A stretch of DNA of 64,000 nucleotides from positions 62,001-126,000 of the forward strand of contig WLWY01000003.1 in assembly GCA_012103325.1 (NCBI GenBank), written 5' to 3'. The notes beneath the pieces are model-generated. The model was not told the origin of the DNA. It searched no databases and saw nothing but the letters and a program-made list of their open reading frames with translations. Both the position numbers and the translations under genes were made by a program. The DNA comes from Alphaproteobacteria bacterium. Its GTDB lineage: Bacteria > Pseudomonadota > Alphaproteobacteria > UBA8366 > GCA-2717185. Below, piece after piece: positions 8,727 to 18,639 of this stretch. Within the stretch, counting starts at the first letter, position 1. Every line of letters begins with the position of its first letter.

Positions 8727-10181
8727 ATGCCGGAACTTGCCTTCAAATCCGCGACTGAACTCGCGTCCATGATACAGGCGAAAGAGATCAGCGCGCTGGA
8801 ACTGCTCGAGCACTATCTCGGCAGGGTCGAACGATACAACCCCGCGCTTAATGCGATCATTGTCCTCGACCCGGATCGGGCGCGGGATCAGGCGCGTGCG
8901 GCGGATGCGGCGTTAGCGAAAGGTGAGGTCTGGGGGCCGTTGCACGGCGTACCCATGACGATCAAGGAATCCTACAACGTTGCCGGCTTGCCGACGACCA
9001 ACGGGCGTCCCGAGATGAAGGACAATATCGCAGAGGCCGACGCCCTGGCGGTGGAACGATTGAAGGCCGCCGGCGTGGTGTTGTTCGGCAAAACCAACGT
9101 GCCGCTCAATCTGGCAGACTTCCAGAGCTACAACGAAGCCTACGGGACAACCAACAGCCCGTGGGATCTCAAACGCATTCCTGGCGGTTCTTCCGGTGGA
9201 TCGGCTGCAGCGCTTGCCGCGGGGTTGTGCGGGTTCGAATCCGGCTCCGATATCGGCGGCTCGATCCGTAATCCGTCGCATTATTCCGGTGTTTTCGGAC
9301 ACAAGCCGACCTGGGGCCTGATCCCGCCGCGCGGCCATGCGTTGCCGGGCTACCTGGTTCAGCCGGATCTGTCGGTGGTTGGTCCGTTGGCGCGGGGCGC
9401 TGCGGACCTTGAGGCTGGTGTTCTGGCCATGGCGGGACCGGACGAGCTCGATGGTGTTGGTCTAAAGCTGGATTTGCCACGGCCGCGTCATACAACACTC
9501 GGCGGCTACAAGGTCGCCGCGTGGACGAACGAGGCGTCGGCGCCAGTAAACCAGGACGTCCAGGACCGCGTCGCCAAGGTCGCCAAGACAATTTCGGACG
9601 CTGGCGGAACGGTCGATTTCGACGCCAGACCGGATTTCGAACCGGCGGCGGCGCACGACATCTTTCATACGCTGCTCTGGTCCGCCATGGCCGCGCGCAC
9701 GCCGGATGCTGACTTCGCGGAAATGCTAAAGGCTGCGTCCGAACTCGCATCCGACGATCAGAGTCCCGGCGCGAAAATGCTGCGGACGCAGACCATCACC
9801 CATCACGACCACTACACGGCGCACAACAAGCGGATGTTCCTGCGCTGGGCCTGGGATGCCTTCTTTAAGGAGTATGATGTCCTTATCGCGCCGATCATGG
9901 CGACACCAGCCTTCGAGCATGATCACGGGCCGATGGGCAAGCGCACAATCATGATCGATGGTGCCGAGCGGCCCTATTTCGAGCAACTCTTCTGGGCCGG
10001 CCTGGCGGTGTGCTGTTATCTGCCGTCGACCGTCATCCCGACCGGGCCGAACGCGGACGGCCTGCCCATCGGCATCCAGATCATCGGCCGCCAGTACGGC
10101 GACCTCGAGACGATCGGGTTGGCCAAGCTGCTGGAAGCCGAAGGCTACGCCTTCACGCCGCCGCCGGGTTATGCGGATTGA
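8727..10181 (+). CDS. Amidase (amidase-signature family)
   Basis: A 484-residue amidase-signature hydrolase. The Ser-cisSer-Lys triad is visible: Lys in MTIKES (about residue 78), and Ser residues in the PGGSSGGSAAALAAG and GSDIGGSIR blocks. This family hydrolyses C-N bonds in a wide range of amides, and the true substrate cannot be assigned; no gatBC partner is nearby, so it is not the tRNA amidotransferase. I start at the ATG at 8727 (MPELAFKSATELASMI), preceded by GGGGTGG; the frame could extend to a TTG at 8715. It converges with the DUF3604 gene across an 18 bp gap. Confidence 0.9.
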   Translation: MPELAFKSATELASMIQAKEISALELLEHYLGRVERYNPALNAIIVLDPDRARDQARAADAALAKGEVWGPLHGVPMTIKESYNVAGLPTTNGRPEMKDNIAEADALAVERLKAAGVVLFGKTNVPLNLADFQSYNEAYGTTNSPWDLKRIPGGSSGGSAAALAAGLCGFESGSDIGGSIRNPSHYSGVFGHKPTWGLIPPRGHALPGYLVQPDLSVVGPLARGAADLEAGVLAMAGPDELDGVGLKLDLPRPRHTTLGGYKVAAWTNEASAPVNQDVQDRVAKVAKTISDAGGTVDFDARPDFEPAAAHDIFHTLLWSAMAARTPDADFAEMLKAASELASDDQSPGAKMLRTQTITHHDHYTAHNKRMFLRWAWDAFFKEYDVLIAPIMATPAFEHDHGPMGKRTIMIDGAERPYFEQLFWAGLAVCCYLPSTVIPTGPNADGLPIGIQIIGRQYGDLETIGLAKLLEAEGYAFTPPPGYAD

Positions 10182-10199
10182 GCGGGAGCGATTCCGCTT

Positions 10200-12542
10200 T
10201 TAGTCCTTGTTGAATGCGTAGATCGGACTACTCCAGGCCTGGAAGCCATCTTCCGTCGTCACGCAGACCCAGATCGGGTTGTCGCCCGTCGGTTTCAGGT
10301 CGATTTTTAGTTCGGCTGATAGGGCCTTGTGCGGGTTCTCGACCGGCAGACGGAAGGCGCGCAGCTTGCGTTCTAAGCCGCCCGCTTCCATGACCGTGTC
10401 TTCGATACCGATATCCGCCAACGGCGCGCGTAAGGTACCGTGGTTGGTCGTGACTTCCAGATCTCCAGCTTGGCGCGGATCAATCCACGCGTCGAAGCCG
10501 CCGAAATTGCCCGTCGTGATCGCGTCGAACACGACCATGTCGGAGCCTTGCGTTTCCAGCAGCCGCTCGTGGTTCCAGGCGTTGATTTTCGCCATCCGCT
10601 TGACGACGGCGCCGTTGAAACGGGTCCGGCCTTTCCAGCTGGATTCGCGTCCGCGGCCACGATACTCAGCGCCGCTCCAGATTACGCGGATCCGTTCGCC
10701 GAGATCGCTTTCCGAATAGGGACGTACCGTTTTCAAGACGTCCATGCCGTTGCGGATTTCGACGCGCTCGATCGGCGCCTGCGCCGCCACTTCGACCTTG
10801 AGCGTCACGGACGAGTCGTTGGTCTGGACGATATCGCCCATCATGACTTCGCTGACGGTCTGAGAGATCGCGCTGTCGAAGGCCTTTGGATCGAGATCGA
10901 ACAGCTGCCCTTCAGTCGGGAGCGTGGCCTTCACGTCGAGATGCAGGCGCGTGCCGGTGGTCCCATAATGGTGGCGCTTGCGCAGGCAATCGAAGATGCC
11001 GTCGCGGGTTAGCTCCTCTGTATAGAAGCAGGTCAGACCGCCATAGGCGCCGAACATCGACACGCCCGGATAGCTCGCGCCCGGCCGGCCTTTGTGGCCG
11101 TCACTGTTGCAGACGACGCCGCTGCGGTGGCCGAGCGGGAAGCCGTCGGTCAGCAGCCATTCGAACGTGCCCCAGGCGGAGTGGATTTCCATCGCCGTTT
11201 CGATTTTGGGGTCATGGGCATATTTGATGTCCGCATAGCGGCCGCCGACATGGGCGTACATCAGGCAGTCTTCGTCCTTGAGCGCCTCGAACAGCAGGTT
11301 CGCGTTCGGCGCATCGGTGTCCAGATCGTGGCGCTCCGGCAGCAGTGCGTGGGACGAGCGGCGGATTTGCCGCCCTTCGGCGCGGAAGTAGACGTTGCGG
11401 TCGCCACCGACCGCAGTGTTGCCGGACCACTCGTAGCCGGGGAAGGTCACGAACCGTCCGGGCTCATGATGGTGCGCGGTCAGCTCATTGAGGAACTGCC
11501 AAAAGGCGTTGTTAACCTGAAAGTCGTTCGCCTGATGGCTGGTGACATCAAGGAACGCCTTGTTACGGGCGAAATCGAAATAGGACCGCGAGGTGCCGAT
11601 GCCGATCGACTCGCCGCTTTGCCCGTGCAAATCGCCCCAATAGCCACTGTACTGACCCTCGCGGATCATCATCGGATGGGATTCGGCGACGACGTCGCCG
11701 CTCTCCGCATCGCGCACGGTGATGCGCAACTCACCGGGCTGATCGACGCTCAGTCCTTCGAAGGTGATGGCGCGCTCGCTGAGCGGGTAGTCGAAGCGCT
11801 CCGGCAGATTGTTAACCGGCACCGTCGTTTCAAAAATGAAGCTGCCTTCGGCGTGCTCCGATGGATTGCCCCATTTATCTTCTGCTTTAAGGCCAAAAAT
11901 GAAGCTCTCGCTGGGCCGGCGCAGGCTCGACAGCACCGCGCGCCACACAGCCGGTTGGCCCGGCACAATAGCGATGCTCGGCGTGTTCGGGATCGGTGTG
12001 AAATGCCCCACCGCGCAAACGTCGGCGAGCACTTTGAACTCGAAGCCGGTCTCAACGAAGGTCTGCATCTGCATGCCGGGAGACCCGAAACGGGTGTCGC
12101 CGAAGACGATGGTGATCGTGTCGCCTTCGCTGAGATAGCCGCCGGAGACACCAATGCTGAGCGCCTTCCAGCGCGGCCGGGCGCTGGCGCCACGACGGCT
12201 GTATTCGACTGTCAAGGTGGCGCCATTGCTGGCCTCCGCCGTAACGTAGTTCGGCGCGGAGGGATCGTTGGTTTGCAAGCGGCCGGCATCGCCCATCGCC
12301 CGGAAGACGACGCGAATCGCCCCGCTGTCATCAAGACCAAACCGGCCAACCGTATAGGTCAGCGTAAAAGTCTGCAGGCTGCGGACTTCGAACGCGCCCT
12401 TTGGCGTGATGTCGACATGGCCGTAAAGGACGGGATCTTCGCCCGGTTGGACGTTCGACCACCCTTCACCGACGAGTTTCGAATCGACGATCGTTTCGCC
12501 GCCTTTAAGGTCTGATTTGGCGGGTGCCCCTGTATCCGGCAT
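10200..12542 (-). CDS. DUF3604 family protein, PHP-like metal-dependent domain
   Basis: A 780-residue protein of the DUF3604 family. The N-terminal third is beta-rich; the centre carries PHP-phosphoesterase-like motifs: YWGDLHGQS near residue 297 (His/Asp metal ligands), MYAHVGG, MEIHSAWGTFEW and CNSDGHKGRPG near 477. The C-terminal part contains beta-sandwich-like segments. No signal peptide is seen. The ATG at 12542 follows AGGAG at 9-base spacing. It lies 86 bp downstream of the LysR gene on the same strand and may be co-transcribed with it or controlled by it. Substrates for DUF3604 proteins are not established. Confidence 0.85.
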   Translation of the reverse strand: MPDTGAPAKSDLKGGETIVDSKLVGEGWSNVQPGEDPVLYGHVDITPKGAFEVRSLQTFTLTYTVGRFGLDDSGAIRVVFRAMGDAGRLQTNDPSAPNYVTAEASNGATLTVEYSRRGASARPRWKALSIGVSGGYLSEGDTITIVFGDTRFGSPGMQMQTFVETGFEFKVLADVCAVGHFTPIPNTPSIAIVPGQPAVWRAVLSSLRRPSESFIFGLKAEDKWGNPSEHAEGSFIFETTVPVNNLPERFDYPLSERAITFEGLSVDQPGELRITVRDAESGDVVAESHPMMIREGQYSGYWGDLHGQSGESIGIGTSRSYFDFARNKAFLDVTSHQANDFQVNNAFWQFLNELTAHHHEPGRFVTFPGYEWSGNTAVGGDRNVYFRAEGRQIRRSSHALLPERHDLDTDAPNANLLFEALKDEDCLMYAHVGGRYADIKYAHDPKIETAMEIHSAWGTFEWLLTDGFPLGHRSGVVCNSDGHKGRPGASYPGVSMFGAYGGLTCFYTEELTRDGIFDCLRKRHHYGTTGTRLHLDVKATLPTEGQLFDLDPKAFDSAISQTVSEVMMGDIVQTNDSSVTLKVEVAAQAPIERVEIRNGMDVLKTVRPYSESDLGERIRVIWSGAEYRGRGRESSWKGRTRFNGAVVKRMAKINAWNHERLLETQGSDMVVFDAITTGNFGGFDAWIDPRQAGDLEVTTNHGTLRAPLADIGIEDTVMEAGGLERKLRAFRLPVENPHKALSAELKIDLKPTGDNPIWVCVTTEDGFQAWSSPIYAFNKD

Positions 12543-12628
12543 CTCTATACTCTCCTGCGATATCCTATGCCCCTATGATTGGCACATCGCAGCAGGCTCG
12601 GACAACCGGCAATATCTCGCGTGTCGCG

Positions 12629-13537
12629 CTATGCCGCGATGCGGGGCCGTCCGGAGAGTGTTGCCGTTTCCTGCTTGAACAGGCGAATCACCTCGTCCAT
12701 GACCGCGCGGACATTCGGCAGTTGCCGCAGATCCGGATGCACGATGATATGCAAGTCGCTCTCGATGCCATTAACGGGCGGCGTCAGCCGGACCAGTTGC
12801 GGGTCCGGGTCGCCGGCGAAACAGGGCAGGACGCCTAGCCCGGCCCCCTTGCGAACCGCCTCGTGCAGAATGAGCCCGTTGTTAACCCGGACCGCTGGCG
12901 CGCGCTTGCCAAGCTGCTCGCGCAGCCAGGCATGGCCGGGGAAGTAGGTGTGGTCGTCGTCAAAGGAAACCCATGTGCATTCGGTGTAGCGAGATTGTCC
13001 ACGAGCGCTCGGGTTGTTCTCGATGTAAGACATCGCGCCATAGACGGCGTAGGACAAGGTGCCAAGCTTACGGGCGATGAGTTCTGGGGAATCTGGCAGG
13101 CAGGAGCGCACGACTAGGTCGGCTTCGCGCTTTGACAGGTTCGCGTTTACATGCGCCATGGACAGTTCGATTTCGATCTCCGGCAGTTTCTTGCGAACTT
13201 CAGACAGATGCTCGGTGAGGAACTGCGCCGGTGTCTCGAAGACCGAGAGCCGCACCGTCCCGCTGACCTGATCCGCCAGTGTCGCCTGCCGGCGCTCCAG
13301 TGTCTCGGCGGCGTGCTCCATATCCTCGGCAATCGGCAGTAGTTCCGCCCCAGCCGCCGTCAGTACGAAACCATCTGGCAAACGATCGAACAGGCGCGCT
13401 GACAGCGTTTCTTCAAGCTGCCCCAACCGCCGGCCCACGGTCGGTTGCGTAACCTTGAGATGCCGTGCCGCGGCGGACAGGCTGCCATCCCGCGCGACCG
13501 CCAGAAAGACCCTCATATCGTCCCAATTCAGCGCCAT
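12629..13537 (-). CDS. LysR family transcriptional regulator
   Basis: 302 residues with an N-terminal winged helix-turn-helix (about 5-62: WDDMRVFLAVARDGSLSAAA, then VTQPTVGRRLGQLEE) and a periplasmic-binding-like effector domain from about residue 92. It is divergent from the ABC exporter gene, separated by 146 bp of AT-rich DNA holding two palindromes, the usual arrangement for a LysR protein acting on itself and its neighbour. DUF3604 lies downstream on the same strand. The inducer is unknown. Confidence 0.93.
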   Translation of the reverse strand: MALNWDDMRVFLAVARDGSLSAAARHLKVTQPTVGRRLGQLEETLSARLFDRLPDGFVLTAAGAELLPIAEDMEHAAETLERRQATLADQVSGTVRLSVFETPAQFLTEHLSEVRKKLPEIEIELSMAHVNANLSKREADLVVRSCLPDSPELIARKLGTLSYAVYGAMSYIENNPSARGQSRYTECTWVSFDDDHTYFPGHAWLREQLGKRAPAVRVNNGLILHEAVRKGAGLGVLPCFAGDPDPQLVRLTPPVNGIESDLHIIVHPDLRQLPNVRAVMDEVIRLFKQETATLSGRPRIAA

Positions 13538-13566
13538 AACAGGTTCCTTTTGCTTCGAATTGGCCT

Positions 13567-13651
13567 ATAAATTAATTTATGGATGCTATGCGAATTTTTG
13601 GAAGGTGCAACATAAATATATAGGGTATATCAATAATGCGAATTAGTCGCA
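13567..13651. promoter_or_regulatory. Divergent LysR/ABC control region with two palindromes
   Basis: The AT-rich gap between the LysR gene and the ABC exporter contains the perfect 14-base palindrome ATAAATTAATTTAT (13567-13580), 30 bases upstream of the LysR start, and the dyad TGCGA-N5-TCGCA (13637-13651), 33 bases upstream of the ABC start. A further TGCGAAT half-site lies near 13588. LysR-type operators are dyads of this general kind; binding is inferred. Confidence 0.45.
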
Positions 13652-13683
13652 ATTAAAATGCAACGCGTTTTAGGACAGTAGGT

Positions 13684-16600
13684 ATGTACTTCGATTCACG
13701 GCTTTGGGGTTTCACAAAGGGCGTCCGGGCCCGCATTTTCGGCGCAGTGGCCATCGGCATTCTGGCGACCGGTTTCGGCATAGCGCGGCTCGCGCTGTTG
13801 GGGTGGCTGATCGCGAAAGTTTTCCAGGGCGCACCGCTCGAGGAACTCCTTCTGCCGTTCGCCGGCGTTGCGGCTGTCATGCTGCTGCGCGGTGGCCTCG
13901 AATATCTGCGCACCATGGTGGCGCACAATACGGCGGCCAAGGTTCAGGTCCATTTGCGCACCGTCATCTTCGACAAGGTGACGGAGCTGGGGCCGGCCCA
14001 TTTTGGGCTCGAACGGACAGGCGACGCGATCATGGCGATGATCGACGGCGTCGAGCAGCTCGAGATCTATTTCGGCCAATATCTGCCGCAGCTCTTTATC
14101 TCCGCGCTGACGCCTTTCCTGATCTTCGGATTCGTCGCGTTTCTCGATTGGCCGGTTGCCTTCGTCATGCTGGCAGCCGCGTTGATTACGCTGATCGCGC
14201 CACAGATCTTTCATAACTGGGATCAGAAAAACAGCCTGAACCGCTCGCGCGACTACAAGGCTTTCGCGGCAGAATTCCTTGATTCGGTGCAAGGCCTCGC
14301 GACCTTGAAGGCCTTCGGGCAGAGCGGCGCGCGCGCAAAAACATTGAAGACAAAAGCGGATGCGTTGTTCGACTCGACCATGTGGGTTCTGGCGACGAAC
14401 TCGCTCGCCCGGGGCATCACCGATACCGGGATCGCAGTCGGCGCGGCGGCGACCCTGGCGTTGGGTGCGTTTCGGGTGGTCGATGGCGATATGAGCTTGG
14501 CCGCGCTGATCATGGTTCTGATGCTCGGCGTGGAAGTCTTCCGGCCGCTGCGCGACATGCGTTCGCTGATGCATAACGGCATGGTGGCCCAGGCCTCGGC
14601 GCAGACGATCTTCCATCTGCTCGACTCGAAAGCGATCGTCACCGAAGGCGTAACGACGGGGAACCACACGCTTTCTCCCACGGTCACGTTCGAGGATGTA
14701 ACCTTTGCCTATCCAAGCAGCAAACGTACGGCGCATGAGAAATTGAGTTTCGTGGTTGACGCTGGCGAGCGTATCGGTTTCGTCGGGCCGAGCGGCGTCG
14801 GAAAATCGTCCATCGTGCGGTTGCTGCTGCGCTTCTACGATCCAACGCAAGGTGCCGTGCGGATCGGTGGCAAGGATTTGCGCGAGCTGAGCTTCGAGGA
14901 ACTCCGAAGCCAGATCGCCGTCGTCAATCAGGACACCTACCTGTTTCACGGGACTGTCGAGGACAACCTGCGGATCGGCAAGCCCGACGCGACTCTCGAA
15001 GAGATTGCCGAGGCCTGCCGTGCCGCCAACGCGCACGAGTTCGTGTCGCAATTGCCGCAGGGCTATCGGACCGTCATCGGCGAGCGTGGCATCCGCCTGT
15101 CCGGCGGGCAGCGGCAGCGCATCGCAATCGCCCGCGCGATTCTGCGGGATGCGCCGATCCTTGTTCTGGATGAAGCCCTTTCAGCGGTCGATGCCGAGAA
15201 CGAGGCGATCATTCAAGATGCGCTCGACCGGTTGATGCAAGGCCGCACGACTCTGATCTTTGCGCACCGCCTGTCGAGCGTGATCGATGCCGACCGTATC
15301 CTTGTCCTCGACGAAGGCAAGGTTGCCGAGACCGGGACCCACAGCGAACTAATGGCGAAGGGCGGTGTCTATCACCGACTTATGGCCGAGCAGGCGGCGG
15401 AAACCGGTCGTGCCGATGCGGTTATCGGTGGCGGAGGTGCTTTGGCGACGGGTGAAAGCGTGACGCCGACCTACAGCGAAGAGGCCCAGTTCGCGCCGAC
15501 GGACGCCATCGTCAAGGCCGAGGGGCTTGGCTGGATCGGTGCTGCGCGCGAACTGATGAAGCACATCGGGCCATACAAAGGGAAGCTCGGCCTGACTTTC
15601 TTCTTCGGCGTGACGCGTGTGATTGCCTTCATCGGTATTGGCGTCGTCAGTGCCCTTGCGGTCAAGGCGGTGAAGGGCGGCGATCCGTTCGATATGTTGC
15701 TGATCACACTGGCGGTTCTGGCGCCGGTCGCGGGTATCTTCCACTGGTTCGAATCCTGGATCGCGCATGATATGGCGTTTCGTCTGCTGGCGGAGATGCG
15801 CATTGCGCTGTTCCGCAAGCTCGACCGGCTTGCGCCCGCCTACATGGTGCGGCGGCGCACGGGTGACATGGTGGCGATGGCGACGCACGACGTCGAACTG
15901 GTCGAGTACTTCTTCGCCCATACGATTGCCCCGGCCTTCGTCGCGGTTTTGGTCCCGGGCCTGGTTGTTGCGGCGCTGATTTTCTTCGGGTGGCAAATGG
16001 CGGCTGCGCTGGCGCCGTTCCTGCTGATCGTCGCGCTGAGCCCGTTCTTCATGCGCAAGCGTGTCGACGAGCTCGGCTCGCGGGCCCGCGAAGCGCTCGG
16101 CGAACTCAACGCTCATGCGGTCGACACGATCCAGGGGCTGGGTGAAATCATCGCCTTCCAGCGCATCCCAGAGCGTCGGCAGGAACTCATCGACCGCACC
16201 GAGAACCATCACCGGATCAGGCTGCCGTTCTTCCGCGACCTCACATTGCAAACGTCAATGCTGGAAGTCGCGACGGGTCTCGGTGGCCTTGCGGTCGTCA
16301 TCGCCGGTGCCGGATTGATCGATGCCGGTGCGCTGGACAGTGGCATCCTCCCGCTGCTGACCTTGCTGGCGATGGCGGCGTTCCTGCCGATTTCGGAAAT
16401 TGCCAATGTCGGACGGCAGCTTGCCGACACGCTGGGTTCGACGCGTCGGCTCTACGCCGTCGACAGCGAGCCTGTGCCGGTAACCGACGGCTCGGGCGTG
16501 GTCGATATCGAAGATGACGGCGGGTTGCCGATCACCCTCGACACCGTCGACTTCCAATACGAAGCCGGCAACCGTCGCGCCCTGCACGAAGCGAAGTTCG

Positions 16601-17277
16601 AAGTTCCGGCGGGCAAAACCGTTGCGTTGGTCGGCCCGTCGGGCGCTGGCAAGACCACGATTGCACATCTTCTGATGCGGTTCTGGGACCCGGAAGATGG
16701 GGCCATCAGGCTCGGTGGTCATGATTTGCGGGACTATGCGCTGGACGATCTACGGCACCGCATCGCACTCGTGGCGCAGGACACCTATTTGTTCAACGAC
16801 ACGCTGCGCGCCAACATTCTGATCGCTAATCCCGCTGCTGATGAAGCGATGCTGATGCAGGCGCTCGAACGCGCGTCACTGGGTGACTTCGTTGCAGGAC
16901 TGCCCGACGGGCTCGGCACCATGGTCGGTGAGCGCGGCATGCGGTTGTCCGGCGGCCAACGGCAGCGGGTTTCCATCGCCCGGGCTTTCTTGAAGGACGC
17001 GCCGGTATTGATCCTCGACGAGGCGACGTCGCATCTCGACGCGGTGAACGAGAAGGCCGTACGCGAGGCGCTGGAAGAATTGATGGCGGACCGTACAACC
17101 ATCGTCATCGCGCATCGCCTGTCGACCGTGCGCAGCGCAGACCTCATCGTCGCCCTCAACGAAGGCAAGGTCATCGAAACCGGCACGCACCAGGAACTGC
17201 TCGCCAAGGGCGGCCTCTACGCCCAACTCGTCGCACACCAGCTTGCGGGTGCGGCGGGGCGTAGTGCGGCGGAGTAA
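13684..17277 (+). CDS. Fused double ABC exporter (two permease-ATPase halves in one chain)
   Basis: A 1197-residue inner-membrane protein made of two complete exporter halves: six-helix domain (about 15-320), ATPase (about 340-580), second six-helix domain (about 620-930), second ATPase (about 955-1180). Walker A motifs GPSGVGKSS (about 368) and GPSGAGKTT (about 984), signature LSGGQRQR (about 471 and 1088) and Walker B LVLDEALSAVD and LILDEATSHLD are all intact, so both sites should hydrolyse ATP. The layout resembles CydDC, the cysteine/glutathione exporter, joined end to end, but the substrate is unknown. Expression is probably controlled by the divergent LysR gene. Confidence 0.9.
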   Translation: MYFDSRLWGFTKGVRARIFGAVAIGILATGFGIARLALLGWLIAKVFQGAPLEELLLPFAGVAAVMLLRGGLEYLRTMVAHNTAAKVQVHLRTVIFDKVTELGPAHFGLERTGDAIMAMIDGVEQLEIYFGQYLPQLFISALTPFLIFGFVAFLDWPVAFVMLAAALITLIAPQIFHNWDQKNSLNRSRDYKAFAAEFLDSVQGLATLKAFGQSGARAKTLKTKADALFDSTMWVLATNSLARGITDTGIAVGAAATLALGAFRVVDGDMSLAALIMVLMLGVEVFRPLRDMRSLMHNGMVAQASAQTIFHLLDSKAIVTEGVTTGNHTLSPTVTFEDVTFAYPSSKRTAHEKLSFVVDAGERIGFVGPSGVGKSSIVRLLLRFYDPTQGAVRIGGKDLRELSFEELRSQIAVVNQDTYLFHGTVEDNLRIGKPDATLEEIAEACRAANAHEFVSQLPQGYRTVIGERGIRLSGGQRQRIAIARAILRDAPILVLDEALSAVDAENEAIIQDALDRLMQGRTTLIFAHRLSSVIDADRILVLDEGKVAETGTHSELMAKGGVYHRLMAEQAAETGRADAVIGGGGALATGESVTPTYSEEAQFAPTDAIVKAEGLGWIGAARELMKHIGPYKGKLGLTFFFGVTRVIAFIGIGVVSALAVKAVKGGDPFDMLLITLAVLAPVAGIFHWFESWIAHDMAFRLLAEMRIALFRKLDRLAPAYMVRRRTGDMVAMATHDVELVEYFFAHTIAPAFVAVLVPGLVVAALIFFGWQMAAALAPFLLIVALSPFFMRKRVDELGSRAREALGELNAHAVDTIQGLGEIIAFQRIPERRQELIDRTENHHRIRLPFFRDLTLQTSMLEVATGLGGLAVVIAGAGLIDAGALDSGILPLLTLLAMAAFLPISEIANVGRQLADTLGSTRRLYAVDSEPVPVTDGSGVVDIEDDGGLPITLDTVDFQYEAGNRRALHEAKFEVPAGKTVALVGPSGAGKTTIAHLLMRFWDPEDGAIRLGGHDLRDYALDDLRHRIALVAQDTYLFNDTLRANILIANPAADEAMLMQALERASLGDFVAGLPDGLGTMVGERGMRLSGGQRQRVSIARAFLKDAPVLILDEATSHLDAVNEKAVREALEELMADRTTIVIAHRLSTVRSADLIVALNEGKVIETGTHQELLAKGGLYAQLVAHQLAGAAGRSAAE

Positions 17278-17319
17278 GGGATCATGAATGGTTACGTCAC
17301 GCTTCTGGTGTTGTCGCGG

Positions 17320-17354
17320 GCCGGCGCCGATGCGCCCGGAAAGCCCGCGCCGGC
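17320..17354 (+). terminator. GC-rich hairpin after the ABC exporter
   Basis: Arms GCCGGCGC (17320-17327) and GCGCCGGC (17347-17354) enclose a 19-base loop, 43 bases after the exporter stop. No T tract follows, so it is at best a weak or Rho-assisted terminator. Confidence 0.3.
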
Positions 17355-17431
17355 GCAGAGCCTTCGTGGGACAATCCGGTTCGTTCGACGGTTTCTGTTA
17401 AAGCTCGATCGAGCCGGGTAAGATCGTCCCG

Positions 17432-18484
17432 ATGACCTACGGGATCGGTATCGTCGGTGCGGGCATGATCGCACCGTTTCATCTGGAGGCGATCCGCGGC
17501 CTGCCGAACGCGCAGGCCGTTGGCATCATGGATCATGGCAGCGGGAAGGGGCATGAGATTGCACCCGACCTGGATCCAACGGGCGCCGATGATATCGAAG
17601 CGTTTCTGGCACGCAGCGATATCGATGTCGTCGCTATCGCCACGCCGTCGGGCAGCCATCTTGATATCGCTGTAGCCGCAGCAAAGGCGGGCAAGCACTG
17701 CATCGTCGAGAAACCGATTGAGATCACCCTGCCGCGCATCGACGCGATGATTGCGGCGCACGCGGCGGCAGGCACGGCGCTGGGCGGCATCTTCAACACG
17801 CGCTATACCAAGGGCGCGCAGCTCTTGAAACGCACCGTCGAGGCGGGACGCTTCGGCGCACTGACCTTCGCGTCGTCGGTCGGCCCGTGGTGGCGCGATC
17901 CGGACTACTACCAATCGTCCAATTGGAAGGGCACCTGGGCAATGGATGGCGGTGGTGCGCTGATGAACCAGGGCATTCATTCTGTTGACCTTCTGCAATG
18001 GCTGGTCGGGTCGCCGGTCGCCAGCGTCAGTGGCCGCATCGCGACAACGGCGCACCCCTATATTGAGACCGAGGATACCAGCGCCGCGACGCTGCAGTTC
18101 GAAAGCGGTGCCCTTGGCACCATTGCTTGTACGACCAGCATGTGGCCAGGCCATTTCCGGACGCTCATCCTGGGCGGTACAGACGGAACCGCGGTGCTGG
18201 CCGACGAGGGCTTGCTGTTCTGGCAGTTCCGCGAGGAGACGGACGAGGACCAGGCGATCCGCGACGAACTGCTGGCGCTGCCGTCCGCTGGTGTCGGCGC
18301 ATCCAACCCGGCTGCCGGCGTCGATGCGCGCGGCCATCGGGCGGTGTTCGCGGATTTTCTCGGCGCGCTCGAAGCGGGTAAGACACCATCCATCAATGGG
18401 AACGAAGCCCGCAAGGCCGTCGCCATAATCCGTGCAATCTACGAGTCGGCGGAGACGGGCGGGGCACCGGTGAACCTCGACTGA
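17432..18484 (+). CDS. Gfo/Idh/MocA family NAD(P)-dependent oxidoreductase
   Basis: 350 residues. The N-terminal Rossmann fold shows GIVGAGMIAPFH (residues 6-17) and the conserved VEKPIEI (E93-K94-P95) whose Lys contacts substrate; the C-terminal alpha/beta domain has DGGGALMNQGIHSVD, with Asn and His-Asp at the usual catalytic positions. These enzymes oxidise or reduce sugars, inositols and related alcohols using NAD(P). It follows the ABC exporter by about 150 bp. The specific substrate is not evident. Confidence 0.92.
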   Translation: MTYGIGIVGAGMIAPFHLEAIRGLPNAQAVGIMDHGSGKGHEIAPDLDPTGADDIEAFLARSDIDVVAIATPSGSHLDIAVAAAKAGKHCIVEKPIEITLPRIDAMIAAHAAAGTALGGIFNTRYTKGAQLLKRTVEAGRFGALTFASSVGPWWRDPDYYQSSNWKGTWAMDGGGALMNQGIHSVDLLQWLVGSPVASVSGRIATTAHPYIETEDTSAATLQFESGALGTIACTTSMWPGHFRTLILGGTDGTAVLADEGLLFWQFREETDEDQAIRDELLALPSAGVGASNPAAGVDARGHRAVFADFLGALEAGKTPSINGNEARKAVAIIRAIYESAETGGAPVNLD

Positions 18485-18639
18485 ACGGCAGTGCAAGTCC
18501 GCGTCGGGCTGTCACAAATTTGCCATGCCATATCATTTTCATAGCTAATTTTCTCGCGGGCGACGGCGTTGTCTTATTGACAAGCCCTTCCGGCTGCGAT
18601 GAGTAAGGTGCGTTGCGTGTGGAGGGGGGCGGACGAGTA

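Noticed and set aside
9225..9250. GGTTCGAATCC, resembling a tRNA T-loop
   Set aside because: It lies inside the amidase signature coding region (GLCGFESGSDIG) and no cloverleaf or acceptor stem surrounds it.
11094..12515. A 473-codon open frame on the plus strand
   Set aside because: It is antisense to the DUF3604 gene and shows no recognisable domain.
15740..15765. A second GGTTCGAATCC tRNA-like motif
   Set aside because: It encodes HWFESWI in the second half of the ABC exporter; no tRNA fold is present.
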